This document shows, one piece after another, positions 46,320 to 55,309 of a DNA stretch of 64,000 nt; positions within the stretch are counted from its first letter, which is position 1; each line of letters opens with the position of its first letter. Source of the stretch: Thalassobellus sediminis (lineage in GTDB: Bacteria > Bacteroidota > Bacteroidia > Flavobacteriales > Flavobacteriaceae); NCBI RefSeq assembly GCF_044386045.1, contig NZ_JBISCD010000039.1, positions 441,202 through 505,201 of the forward strand, read 5' to 3'. A program made the translations under genes and the position numbers. The notes under the pieces were generated by a model. The model had not been told where the DNA came from. It made no database searches and saw only the letters and a program-made list of their open reading frames with translations.

Positions 46320-46862
46320 ATGGCAACAACAAATAAAACATCACTACAAACACCTTCACAAACAATAGGCCCTTATTTTGCTTACGGATTAACACCTGAG
46401 CAATATGGCTATAATTTTAAAAGTTGGATTGACAATAAAATGGTCGACCCTTTAAAAAACACAGACACAATAACCATTTACGGTAAAGTTTATGATGGTG
46501 AAGGCAACACAATAAATGATGCCATGATAGAATTATGGCAAAATGATGGAGAAACTAAACTGTTTGGTAGATATGGCACAGGTACCGATGCAGACAATCG
46601 ATTTTCTTTTTCAACTATTAAACCTAACTCTATTGATGGTCAAGCACCTTATATAAACGTTATTCTTTTCATGCGCGGGCAATTATTACACTCATATACA
46701 CGCATTTATTTTTCTGATGAAGCACTAAACAATAGCGATATTACTCTAAAATCTATCCCTAAAGAAAGACAACATACTGTAATAGCCAATAAAACTAGTG
46801 AAGGTTACGAGTTTAATATTTATATGCAGGGATTAAAAGAAACTGTATTTTTTCAAATTTAA
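46320..46862 (+). CDS. pcaG: Protocatechuate 3,4-dioxygenase alpha subunit
   Basis: This 180-residue intradiol dioxygenase-fold partner of PcaH begins with TPSQTIGPYFAYGLTPEQYG, the standard PcaG start, and contains DAMIELWQNDGETKLFGRYGT. It lacks the paired Tyr and His-x-His iron ligands, as alpha subunits do. It shapes the active-site pocket in the PcaGH heteromer. It starts 2 bases after pcaH and is followed at 12 bases by pcaB. Confidence 0.95.
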   Translation: MATTNKTSLQTPSQTIGPYFAYGLTPEQYGYNFKSWIDNKMVDPLKNTDTITIYGKVYDGEGNTINDAMIELWQNDGETKLFGRYGTGTDADNRFSFSTIKPNSIDGQAPYINVILFMRGQLLHSYTRIYFSDEALNNSDITLKSIPKERQHTVIANKTSEGYEFNIYMQGLKETVFFQI

Positions 46863-46874
46863 TAGTCAATTTTC

Positions 46875-48185
46875 ATGTCTTTATACTCTGAAACATTTTA
46901 CTCTACTGAAATAAATCAGCTATTATCTGATAAATCTGTAATAATTAATATGCTAAATACTGAAGCAACACTTGCTAAAGCTCAAGCTGAATTAGGTTTA
47001 ATACCTATTGAAGCTGCTGAAATTATTGCATTTAGCTGCAATGTTGAATATATAGATATTGACAAATTAAAAACCGACATAAAACTGGGTGGAAATGCCG
47101 CTATTCCATTAGTACAGCAATTAACAAAAGTTATAAAAAATTCTAATTTTGAAGCTTCAAAATATGTGCATTTTGGCGCTACTAGCCAAGATATTATAGA
47201 CACCTCTTCTATCCTTTTAATAAAACAAGTTATTTCTTGGATGGAAAACAAGCTAAACATTCTAGAAAAAAGCTTAATAAATATTACTAAAGAACACAAA
47301 CACACTATTGTTATAGGTCGCACCTTACTACAGCAAGCACGCCCTATAACTTTCGGATTAAAAACCGCAAATTGGCTAGAAAGTATTACCCGATCTAAAA
47401 TTAGATTGCAAACAGTTAAAGCTAATGTTCTACAAATACAATTAAGTGGTGCTGTTGGTAGCGGCAACAACAATATTACAGATGAAGTTCAAATTAAATT
47501 TGCCGAACATTTAAATCTAAAAAACACTTCTCCATGGCAGTCGCAAAGAGATGGTTTAAACGAATTAGCTAGTATTCTTGGGATTTTAAGCGGTTCTCTA
47601 GGCAAAATTGCAAAAGACATATCCTTAATGATGCAAACAGAAGTTTCAGAAGCATTTGAAGGCGCTCAAGAAGGCAAAGGAGGATCTAGTACCATGCCAC
47701 ACAAAAGAAACCCTGTAACATGCGCACTCATATTAAGTAATAGCACCAGAACACCTGGACTAGTATCTACAATGCTATCAAGTATGCTACAAGAGCACGA
47801 GCGGTCTGCAGGTTATTGGCATGCCGAATGGGAAACATTAACTCAATTAATAGGTTTAACATGCGGTTCTATTGAAAAAAGTATTGATTTAATTGAAAAT
47901 TTAGAAGTAGACACAGAACGCATGCTTCAAAATGTAGAAATAACAAACGGTCTTATTTATGCAGAAAAAGTAGCTTTTGTATTATCAAATACTTTAGGTA
48001 AAATGCAAGCACATGAAGCTATCAAAAAAGCATGTAAACGCTCTATTTCTGAAGGAAAACATTTAAAACAAATAATTATAGAAACACACCCTGAAATAAA
48101 TAATATTGACACACTATTTCAACCAGAAAATGCTATTGGAAATAGCGTAAAATGGGTTGAAAAAATTCTAAATAATTATTCTTAA
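46875..48185 (+). CDS. pcaB: 3-carboxy-cis,cis-muconate cycloisomerase
   Basis: This enzyme converts the PcaGH product into 4-carboxymuconolactone. The 436 residues belong to the fumarase/aspartase superfamily, with the signature GGSSTMPHKRNP near residue 275 and the N-terminal YVHFGATSQDIIDTS. The length is close to the 440-450 of bacterial PcaB. It is third in the operon after pcaHG. Adenylosuccinate lyase is the nearest alternative family, but the position next to pcaHG and the GATSQDIIDT motif support PcaB. Confidence 0.94.
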   Translation: MSLYSETFYSTEINQLLSDKSVIINMLNTEATLAKAQAELGLIPIEAAEIIAFSCNVEYIDIDKLKTDIKLGGNAAIPLVQQLTKVIKNSNFEASKYVHFGATSQDIIDTSSILLIKQVISWMENKLNILEKSLINITKEHKHTIVIGRTLLQQARPITFGLKTANWLESITRSKIRLQTVKANVLQIQLSGAVGSGNNNITDEVQIKFAEHLNLKNTSPWQSQRDGLNELASILGILSGSLGKIAKDISLMMQTEVSEAFEGAQEGKGGSSTMPHKRNPVTCALILSNSTRTPGLVSTMLSSMLQEHERSAGYWHAEWETLTQLIGLTCGSIEKSIDLIENLEVDTERMLQNVEITNGLIYAEKVAFVLSNTLGKMQAHEAIKKACKRSISEGKHLKQIIIETHPEINNIDTLFQPENAIGNSVKWVEKILNNYS

Positions 48186-48220
48186 ACTTTATTAAGAACT
48201 ACAACTTAAAACTAAATAAA

Positions 48221-49288
48221 ATGACCAAGAATACCACTACATTCACTATGAATGAATCTTTCCCAATGAATGCTTGGTATGCAGTAGCATGGGATGTAGA
48301 ATTAAAGCATGAGTTGTTACCAAGAACTATTTGTAACAAACCCTTAGTTCTTTATCGTAAAAAAGATGGTACTCCAGTAGTTTTAGAAGATGCTTGTTGG
48401 CACCGCTTACTTCCGTTATCAAAAGGAAAACTACGAGGAGATACCGTAGTCTGTGGTTATCATGGATTAGAATTTAATAACGAAGGTCAATGCACTTATA
48501 TGCCCTCTCAAGAAACCATTAATCCTTCTGCTTGCGTACGCTCGTATCCTACTGTAGAAAAACATCGTTTTATTTGGGTATGGATGGGTGATCCTGCAGT
48601 TGCAGATAGCAACAAAATACCAGATATGCATTGGAATAATGATCCTGAATGGGCAGGAGACGGAAAAATGATTGAAGTTAAATGCAACTATAAATTAGTA
48701 GTTGACAATTTAATGGATTTAACACACGAAACGTTTGTACATTCTGAAAGTATTGGTGATAGAAATGTAGCCGAAGCTCCTTTTGATGTACATTATGATG
48801 AACATACAGCTACAGTAACCCGTTGGATGAAAGGTATTAAACCACCTCCATTTTGGCATGGTCAATTAAATAAAAAAATAAAGCATGATGGCTTAGTTGA
48901 TCGTTGGCAAGTTATAAAATTTGAAGCACCTTGTACCGTGAATATAGATGTAGGTGTTGCTGTTAGCGACACAGGTGCTCCCGAAGGCGATAGATCTCAA
49001 GGAGTTAATGGCTATGTATTAAATACCATTACACCTTCTACAAATCAAACCTGCTATTATTTTTGGGCTTTTAGCAGAAACTACAATCTTAAAGATCAAA
49101 GCAATACCACCGAACTAAAAAACGGTGTAGCTTCCATCTTTGCACAAGACGAAGACATACTTGAAGCACAACAGAGAGCTATAAACACAAATCCAACACG
49201 AGAATTTTATAATTTAAATATAGATGCTGGTGCTATGTGGGCTAGAAGAATTACAGACAAAATGGTTGAAAACGAAAATCAAGACTAA
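48221..49288 (+). CDS. vanA: Rieske aromatic O-demethylase oxygenase subunit (vanillate demethylase type)
   Basis: This oxygenase removes a methoxy methyl group as formaldehyde, turning vanillate into protocatechuate. The Rieske cluster motif is Cys59-Trp-His61 and Cys78-Gly-Tyr-His81. The mononuclear iron site lies in DNLMDLTHETFVH, with bridging Asp166, His169 and His174. At 355 residues it has VanA length. The stop overlaps the start of the reductase gene by one base (TAATG). It sits inside the pca operon, so its product is probably protocatechuate. Other methoxy- or dealkylation substrates are possible in this subfamily. Confidence 0.9.
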   Translation: MTKNTTTFTMNESFPMNAWYAVAWDVELKHELLPRTICNKPLVLYRKKDGTPVVLEDACWHRLLPLSKGKLRGDTVVCGYHGLEFNNEGQCTYMPSQETINPSACVRSYPTVEKHRFIWVWMGDPAVADSNKIPDMHWNNDPEWAGDGKMIEVKCNYKLVVDNLMDLTHETFVHSESIGDRNVAEAPFDVHYDEHTATVTRWMKGIKPPPFWHGQLNKKIKHDGLVDRWQVIKFEAPCTVNIDVGVAVSDTGAPEGDRSQGVNGYVLNTITPSTNQTCYYFWAFSRNYNLKDQSNTTELKNGVASIFAQDEDILEAQQRAINTNPTREFYNLNIDAGAMWARRITDKMVENENQD

Positions 49289-50271
49289 TGCGCTACAGAA
49301 ACACTTGGGTTAACGCCACCATTAACAATACCGAATTAATAGCTAACAATGTCATGAAAATACAATTAACTCCTGAAAATGGTGTTAAAAATTTTACTGT
49401 TGGCTCACATATAGACGTTTCCATCTTAATAAATGGAGTTACAGAAATTCGTAGTTACTCGTTAGTAGGTCAATATCAACAAAAAAAGCCTTATACCATT
49501 GCTGTAAAACGCCTACCCTCTAGTCGTGGTGGATCAAACTATATGTGGTCTTTAAAAAAAGGAAACCAAATAAAAATCTCTCAGCCTACCAATCATTTCG
49601 AATTAAAATACAATGCCAGTGATTATTTACTTATTGCTGGAGGTATTGGAATCACACCAATATTAGGTATGGCAGAGCAATTGTGCTCAAGAAAAGACAT
49701 TAGTTTACGAATGTTATATTTAGGTCGAAATAAAGAAGAAATGCCTTTTATAGAACATTTAAAAACACTTTTAGGTGATAGACTAGAATTACATTACAGT
49801 GACGAAAGCGGGTATTTTGATATGGATAAACTAAACACTTTAGCAAATAACCAGACACACATATACCTATGCGGCCCCTTATTACTTATGAACAGTGTTC
49901 GTAAAACTTGGGAAGCTAGTCCTTTTGAAAATACACATTTACATTTTGAAACATTTGGAGCTTCCGGCTTATTTGCACCTCAAAATTTTACAGTAAAAAT
50001 CGCACGTTTTAATAAAGAATTAGTTGTAGGCGAAAACCAAACCTTATTGCAAGCTTTAGAAGAAGAAGATTTAGAAATCATGTACGATTGCAAAAAGGGA
50101 GAATGTGGCTTATGTCAAGTTGATATTATAGAATATACTGGTGATATAGACCACCGTGATTTATTTTTTAGTGAAGAAGAAAAAAGTAAAAACTTAAAAA
50201 TGTGCGCTTGCGTAAGCAGAGTTGCTAACGGACACGTAGTAATTGACACCGCTTACAGAAGCAACATTTAA
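49288..50271 (+). CDS. vanB: Vanillate demethylase reductase subunit
   Basis: This 327-residue oxidoreductase passes electrons from NAD(P)H through flavin and a 2Fe-2S cluster to VanA. The order is the phthalate dioxygenase reductase type. The flavin domain comes first (GSHIDVSI, RSYSLVG), then the nucleotide domain (LLIAGGIGITPILGMA, YLCGPLLLM), then a C-terminal plant-type ferredoxin domain with CKKGECGLCQ and a distant Cys in KMCACVSR. The ATG overlaps the vanA stop, which implies coupled translation. Confidence 0.93.
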   Translation: MRYRNTWVNATINNTELIANNVMKIQLTPENGVKNFTVGSHIDVSILINGVTEIRSYSLVGQYQQKKPYTIAVKRLPSSRGGSNYMWSLKKGNQIKISQPTNHFELKYNASDYLLIAGGIGITPILGMAEQLCSRKDISLRMLYLGRNKEEMPFIEHLKTLLGDRLELHYSDESGYFDMDKLNTLANNQTHIYLCGPLLLMNSVRKTWEASPFENTHLHFETFGASGLFAPQNFTVKIARFNKELVVGENQTLLQALEEEDLEIMYDCKKGECGLCQVDIIEYTGDIDHRDLFFSEEEKSKNLKMCACVSRVANGHVVIDTAYRSNI

Positions 50272-50291
50272 TATAAAGACTGAAAATAAAA

Positions 50292-51416
50292 ATGAAAACT
50301 AATTATAAAATTCAAGGAACCCCCAATAGTCCAGTACTAATGTTCTCTAATTCTTTAGGAGCAGACCTAAAAATGTGGGATGAACTTGTACCATATTTAT
50401 TGCCGTATTTTAGAGTTCTTCAATATGACACTCGTGGACATGGACAAAGTGAATTAACTGAAGGAACTTACACTATAGCTATGCTTGGTCAAGATGTTAT
50501 TAACCTTCTTGACGAGCTTCATATTGATAAAGTCTATTTCTGCGGATTATCTATGGGAGGATTAATTGGACAATATCTAGGCATAAACCACCCAGAAAGA
50601 CTACACAAGTTAATTATCAGTAATACCGATTCTAAAATTGGTACAGTAAATCGATGGAATGAACGTATTAAAACCATTAACAAACAAGGTATGCAAGCTA
50701 TTGCAAATGCAACTATGGAAAAATGGTTTACAGAGAGTTATCATAAAACAAATCCTTCTCGAATTGCAGAAATGAAAGAGGTGTTTTTAGCCAATAGCAC
50801 ATTAGGTTACACTGCTTGTTGTGCTGCCATTGGAGCAGCTGATTTTAGATCGGAAATCAAAAAAATCTCTTTAGAAACCCTTATTATCACAGGAGATGAA
50901 GATGAAGTCACAAATATAGCTCAGGCAAAAGTTATGCAAAAAGAAATTGCAGGGGCAGAACTAAAAGTATTTAACGCCAGACATTTACCTAGCACAGAAT
51001 TACCGGCATACTATGCGGAAACACTCATCGATTTTATAGTAGGAAATAAAACTTATGATAGAGGTATGCATGTTAGAAGAACCGTTTTAGGAAATACACA
51101 CGTTGATAAATCTACTCTAAACAAAAATGAATTCAATAGTGATTTTCAAGAATTCATTTCACACTACGCGTGGGGAGAAATTTGGACAAGACCAGGACTA
51201 AACAAACATAATAGAAGCTTAATAACATTAGCAATGCTAATTCCACTTAACAGAAAACCTGAATTTAAAATGCATATTAAAGCTGCTTTTAATAATGGTG
51301 TTACTAAAAATGAAATCAAAGAAGTTATTATGCAATCTGGTATTTATTGTGGGCTTCCTGCTGCTAATGAAGCCATACACACTGCAGAAGAAGTCTTTAA
51401 CGAATTAAGAATTTAA
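50292..51416 (+). CDS. pcaL: Fused 3-oxoadipate enol-lactonase / 4-carboxymuconolactone decarboxylase
   Basis: Two successive pathway enzymes are in one 374-residue chain. Residues 1-255 are the PcaD alpha/beta hydrolase with nucleophile Ser87 (CGLSMGG), an Asp in ITGDEDEV and a His in NARHLPSTE. Residues about 257-374 are PcaC, beginning GMHVRRTVLGNTHVDKS and containing YAWGEIWTRPGL and SGIYCGLPAANEA. The decarboxylase makes the enol-lactone and the hydrolase opens it to 3-oxoadipate. Such fusions, called PcaL, are known in actinobacteria and some others with the same domain order. Confidence 0.94.
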   Translation: MKTNYKIQGTPNSPVLMFSNSLGADLKMWDELVPYLLPYFRVLQYDTRGHGQSELTEGTYTIAMLGQDVINLLDELHIDKVYFCGLSMGGLIGQYLGINHPERLHKLIISNTDSKIGTVNRWNERIKTINKQGMQAIANATMEKWFTESYHKTNPSRIAEMKEVFLANSTLGYTACCAAIGAADFRSEIKKISLETLIITGDEDEVTNIAQAKVMQKEIAGAELKVFNARHLPSTELPAYYAETLIDFIVGNKTYDRGMHVRRTVLGNTHVDKSTLNKNEFNSDFQEFISHYAWGEIWTRPGLNKHNRSLITLAMLIPLNRKPEFKMHIKAAFNNGVTKNEIKEVIMQSGIYCGLPAANEAIHTAEEVFNELRI

Positions 51417-51427
51417 CTTCTACCTAA

Positions 51428-52618
51428 ATGAAAGCAATTAAAACACAAGTTGGCATTATTGGCGCTGGTCCTGCGGGATTAGTTTTAGCACACTGGCTAA
51501 AAAAACACGGTATTGCATCTGTTATCATAGAACTGCGCTCAAGACCTTATGTTGAAGGCAGAGTAAGAGCAGGATTATTAGAACAAAACACCGTTGATAT
51601 TATTAAAGAATTAGGATTAAGCAATCGCTTAGAAAAAGAAGGTATTGAGCATGATGGTGTGTTTTTAAGTTTTGACGAAGAGCGAATACATGTACCTTTT
51701 TCAGAATTAACCGACGGTAGAAAAATAACAATTTATGGCCAACAAGAAGTTATAAAAGATTTAACTGACGCTTGGTTAGAACAGGGAGAGCAACTTTATT
51801 TTGAAGCTGGAGCCAAAAAGATTGTAGATTTTGATACAGATAATCCAAAAATTCATTTTGAAAAAGATGGTAAACCAGGTGTTATAGCATGTGATTTTGT
51901 TGCTGCTTGCGACGGTTTTCATGGTATAGGAAGAAAAACAATGCCAAAAGACAGCTATAAATCTTATGATATAACCTACCCTTTTAGTTGGTTAGGAATT
52001 TTAGCTAATGTTACACCATCTACTGATGAATTAATTTATGCGTATCATGAAAATGGTTTCGCATTACACAGTCTTCGTTCTGAAACTGTTAGCCGCTTAT
52101 ATTTACAAGTAGATAATAATGAAAATTTAGATGATTGGCCAGACGATCGTATTTGGAAAGAGCTTTCAACACGATTAGCAACCAAAGGCTGGGAATTAAA
52201 ATCAGGCCCCATTTTCGACAAAAGCATAACACCAATGCGAAGTCACATGATTGACAACCTTCGTTATGGTAATTTATTTTTAGCTGGAGATGCTGGCCAT
52301 ATTGTACCGCCTACAGGAGGAAAAGGCTTAAATTTAGCTGTTGCAGATGTTAAACATTTAGTTGATGGATTTGTAGATTATTACAAAAACAATTCTACAA
52401 AACAACTAGATAATTATACTGAAGAAGCACTGAAAAGAATTTGGAGAGCACAAGATTTTTCAAACTTTATGACCACGCTTTTTCATAAACAAGATACACA
52501 CGGCTCTTACACATACCGTTTACAAAAAGCAAAAATTGATTATATAAAAATGTCAAAAGCATACAAAACAACCATTGCCGAAAACTATGTAGGCATGCCA
52601 TTTAAATCATTTGAATAA
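51428..52618 (+). CDS. pobA: 4-hydroxybenzoate 3-monooxygenase
   Basis: This 396-residue flavoprotein hydroxylates 4-hydroxybenzoate to protocatechuate with NADPH and O2. FAD motifs are GAGPAGLVLAHWL near residue 11, the DG motif VAACDGFHGIGRK near 160, and the GD motif LFLAGDAGHIVPPTGGKGLN near 280. The text RVRAGLLEQNTVD near residue 44 is the family's PobA-specific sequence. The length equals the Pseudomonas enzyme (394). It lies between pcaL and the CoA-transferase gene, with 11-base gaps on both sides, so it is controlled with the pathway it feeds. Confidence 0.96.
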   Translation: MKAIKTQVGIIGAGPAGLVLAHWLKKHGIASVIIELRSRPYVEGRVRAGLLEQNTVDIIKELGLSNRLEKEGIEHDGVFLSFDEERIHVPFSELTDGRKITIYGQQEVIKDLTDAWLEQGEQLYFEAGAKKIVDFDTDNPKIHFEKDGKPGVIACDFVAACDGFHGIGRKTMPKDSYKSYDITYPFSWLGILANVTPSTDELIYAYHENGFALHSLRSETVSRLYLQVDNNENLDDWPDDRIWKELSTRLATKGWELKSGPIFDKSITPMRSHMIDNLRYGNLFLAGDAGHIVPPTGGKGLNLAVADVKHLVDGFVDYYKNNSTKQLDNYTEEALKRIWRAQDFSNFMTTLFHKQDTHGSYTYRLQKAKIDYIKMSKAYKTTIAENYVGMPFKSFE

Positions 52619-52629
52619 TATTATAAAAT

Positions 52630-53976
52630 ATGAAACAAGTACCGCAAATAACTGCAAAAGAAGCAGCAGCATTAGTAAAGAATGGAGACACTATACTAGG
52701 TGGAGGTTTTGGAATGACAGGAAACCCTGTGCATATTATCCACGCTTTAGCAGAAACCAACACTAAAAACTTAACTTTTATAGCCAATAATGTAGGTGAA
52801 CCTAATATGGGTGGAGGACGGTTATTAAACAATGGTCAATTAAAAAAAATGATTGGATCTTTCTTTACGTCAAATCCAGAAGCTGTAAAAGCAGCTCAAA
52901 CAGGCACTATTGAATACGAATTATTACCCCAAGGTACATTAGCAGAAGCTATTCGAGCTGGAGGAGCTGGAATAGGCGGGTTTTACACACCAACTTCTGC
53001 CGGTACATTAATTGCAAAAGACAGAGAAACAAAAAACATTAATGATATAGAACAAGTTTTTATCGAAGGTATTCGTGGTAATGTTGCTATTATAAGAGCT
53101 TGGAAAGCTGATACTGCTGGAAATTTACAATACCGAATGACCGAACAAAACTTTAACAGAGCTATGGCAACAGCAGCAGATATAGTCATTGCTGAAGTTC
53201 AAGAAATAGTTCCAGTTGGAGACATTAATCCTAACGAAATTCACACACCAGGTTGTTTTGTTGATTTTTTAGTTCAAAAAACATTATCTGAAGCAGACTT
53301 AGGAACTTCTGCATCCGTGGGATCTTCTAAAGTTATTGATGAAAAGCGAATGAATATGGCTAAAAGAGCTTTTACAGAATTAAATAAAGGAGATGTTGTA
53401 AATTTAGGCATAGGAATACCAACACTTGTTGCAGATTTAATAAAACCTGAAGACGGCATTATTTTACATACCGAAAATGGTATGCTAGGTGTTGGTCCAG
53501 AACCAGCAGATGGTAAAGGCGCCATGTATTACCCTGTAAATGCAGGTAAAGTCCCTGTTACAGCATTACCTGGAAGTAGCTATTTTGATAGTGCCGATAG
53601 TTTTGCAATGATACGTGGTGGCCATATAGACGTTGCAGTAATGGGTGGTTTAGAAGTAGATGCCTCTGGAAACTTAGCCAATTGGGCTGTACCAGGAAAA
53701 CCATTATTAGGTGTTGGAGGTGCCATGGACTTAGCATCTGGAGCAAAAAAATTAATTATAACTTTAAGACACACAGATCGATCTGGCGCATCTAAAGTTG
53801 TAGAAAAGTGTACATTACCTATAACAGATTATAATTGTGTAGATATGTTAATTACAGAATTAGCTGTTTTTAAATTTATAGATAGTCAATTAACACTAAT
53901 TGAAATATTACCAGGAAGCTCATTAGAAGAAGTGAGATTGAAAACAGAAGCCAAATTTATTGAAAAACTAAATTAA
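52630..53976 (+). CDS. pcaIJ: Fused 3-oxoadipate CoA-transferase (alpha and beta in one chain)
   Basis: This enzyme moves CoA from succinyl-CoA to 3-oxoadipate. Residues 1-225 match PcaI or the alpha subunit ([46 protein letters not shown]). Residues about 235-448 match PcaJ or the beta subunit, with [14 protein letters not shown] and the catalytic Glu282 in [11 protein letters not shown]. Proteobacteria usually encode two proteins, but the fused form is also seen in SCOT-type enzymes. Acetoacetate CoA-transferase is the main alternative, and the neighbours pobA and pcaF favour 3-oxoadipate. Confidence 0.9.
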   Translation: MKQVPQITAKEAAALVKNGDTILGGGFGMTGNPVHIIHALAETNTKNLTFIANNVGEPNMGGGRLLNNGQLKKMIGSFFTSNPEAVKAAQTGTIEYELLPQGTLAEAIRAGGAGIGGFYTPTSAGTLIAKDRETKNINDIEQVFIEGIRGNVAIIRAWKADTAGNLQYRMTEQNFNRAMATAADIVIAEVQEIVPVGDINPNEIHTPGCFVDFLVQKTLSEADLGTSASVGSSKVIDEKRMNMAKRAFTELNKGDVVNLGIGIPTLVADLIKPEDGIILHTENGMLGVGPEPADGKGAMYYPVNAGKVPVTALPGSSYFDSADSFAMIRGGHIDVAVMGGLEVDASGNLANWAVPGKPLLGVGGAMDLASGAKKLIITLRHTDRSGASKVVEKCTLPITDYNCVDMLITELAVFKFIDSQLTLIEILPGSSLEEVRLKTEAKFIEKLN

Positions 53977-53982
53977 AGAAGC

Positions 53983-55194
53983 ATGAGAGAAGCATATATA
54001 ATTGACGCTTTAAGAACCCCTATAGGAAGTTTTAGAGGCATATTAGCACCTGTTAGAGCAGATGATTTAGCTGCAATACCTATAAAAGCTTTATTAGAAA
54101 AATATCCTAATGTACCTAAAAATGCTATTGATGATGTGATTCTTGGTTGCCACAACCAAGCAGGAGAAGACAACCGCAATGTAGCTCGCATGGCTTTATT
54201 ACTGGCTGGACTACCCTACTCTGTACCTGGAGAAACTATTAACAGATTATGTTCTTCTGGTATGTCTGCAATTATTCATGCTAACAGAGCTATTAAAGCT
54301 GATGATGGCGATGTTTTTATTTCTGGAGGCATGGAACATATGTCTCGCGGGCCATTAGTAATTTCGAAACCTACATTAGCTTATGGAAACAATTCAAAAA
54401 TGGAAGATTCTAGTTTTGGATGGCGTTTTGTAAACAAAAAACTCCATGAAATGTACGGTACAGATGCCATGGGAATTACCGCAGAAAATTTAGCTAAATT
54501 GTATTCAATAAGTAGAGAAGATCAAGATTTATTTGCTTATAACTCTCAAATGAAAGCTAGTAAAGCTCAAAAAAATGGCGTTTTAGCAGAAGAAATTTGC
54601 TCTGTTGAAATACCTCAAAGAAAAGGAGATGCTATAATTGTTAACCAAGATGAATTTATTAAACCTAATTCATCTTTAGAAAAACTAGCAACACTTAGAA
54701 CTGTATTTAAAAAAGATGGTACAGTAACTGCTGGAAATGCGTCTGGATTAAATGATGGAGCCGCAGCCATGTTAGTAGTATCTGAAGAAGCTTTAAAAAA
54801 ATATAATTTGAAACCAAAGGCTCGCATTGTTACATCTGCAGTTGTTGGTGTTGAACCTAAAGTTATGGGAATTGGTCCTGTTTACGCTACAAAAAAAGCG
54901 TTACAAAAAGCAGGATTAAAACTAAGCGACATGGATGTTATGGAATTTAACGAAGCTTTTTCTGCACAAGCCTTAGCTTGTACAAGACAATTGGGACTCG
55001 AGGATAACGACCCAAGAATCAATCCTAATGGAGGCGCTATTGCTATTGGACATCCACTTGGCATGTCTGGAACAAGAATAGTGCAAGCAGCAACAAACGA
55101 ATTAATTAGAACAGGAGGCAGATACGCATTAGCAACTATGTGTGTAGGTGTTGGTATGGGTTATGCCATTATTATTGAAAATACCAATAAATAA
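53983..55194 (+). CDS. pcaF: 3-oxoadipyl-CoA thiolase
   Basis: This thiolase splits 3-oxoadipyl-CoA with CoA into succinyl-CoA and acetyl-CoA. It has 403 residues, with nucleophile Cys90 (INRLCSSGMSAII), the His in NPNGGAIAIGHPLGMSG, and the second catalytic Cys in ATMCVGVGMG. The N-terminus REAYIIDALRTPIGSFRG and the insertion around MEHMSRGPLV are typical of the PcaF/PaaJ group. It is the last gene of the operon, 6 bases after the CoA-transferase, and is followed by a long-loop hairpin and T-run. Confidence 0.95.
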   Translation: MREAYIIDALRTPIGSFRGILAPVRADDLAAIPIKALLEKYPNVPKNAIDDVILGCHNQAGEDNRNVARMALLLAGLPYSVPGETINRLCSSGMSAIIHANRAIKADDGDVFISGGMEHMSRGPLVISKPTLAYGNNSKMEDSSFGWRFVNKKLHEMYGTDAMGITAENLAKLYSISREDQDLFAYNSQMKASKAQKNGVLAEEICSVEIPQRKGDAIIVNQDEFIKPNSSLEKLATLRTVFKKDGTVTAGNASGLNDGAAAMLVVSEEALKKYNLKPKARIVTSAVVGVEPKVMGIGPVYATKKALQKAGLKLSDMDVMEFNEAFSAQALACTRQLGLEDNDPRINPNGGAIAIGHPLGMSGTRIVQAATNELIRTGGRYALATMCVGVGMGYAIIIENTNK

Positions 55195-55228
55195 TAATAA
55201 TTACAAGTCTTAAAAAAAAGAAAAAACT

Positions 55229-55297
55229 AACAGGTACTTAAAATTATATATTGATTTAGCTAAGAAAGCAAAATAATAATTTAAGTACTTGTTTTTA
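55229..55297 (+). terminator. Terminator of the pca-van-pob operon
   Basis: AACAGGTACTTAAA (from 55230) pairs with TTTAAGTACTTGTT (ending about 55293), one G-T pair, with a long loop of about 36 bases and a following T-run. It ends the operon about 35 bases after the pcaF stop. Confidence 0.6.
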
Positions 55298-55309
55298 ACT
55301 AATGCTGCA

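Noticed and set aside
46982..47473. A 163-residue minus-strand ORF
   Set aside because: It is antisense inside pcaB, whose catalytic signature and family motifs are intact.
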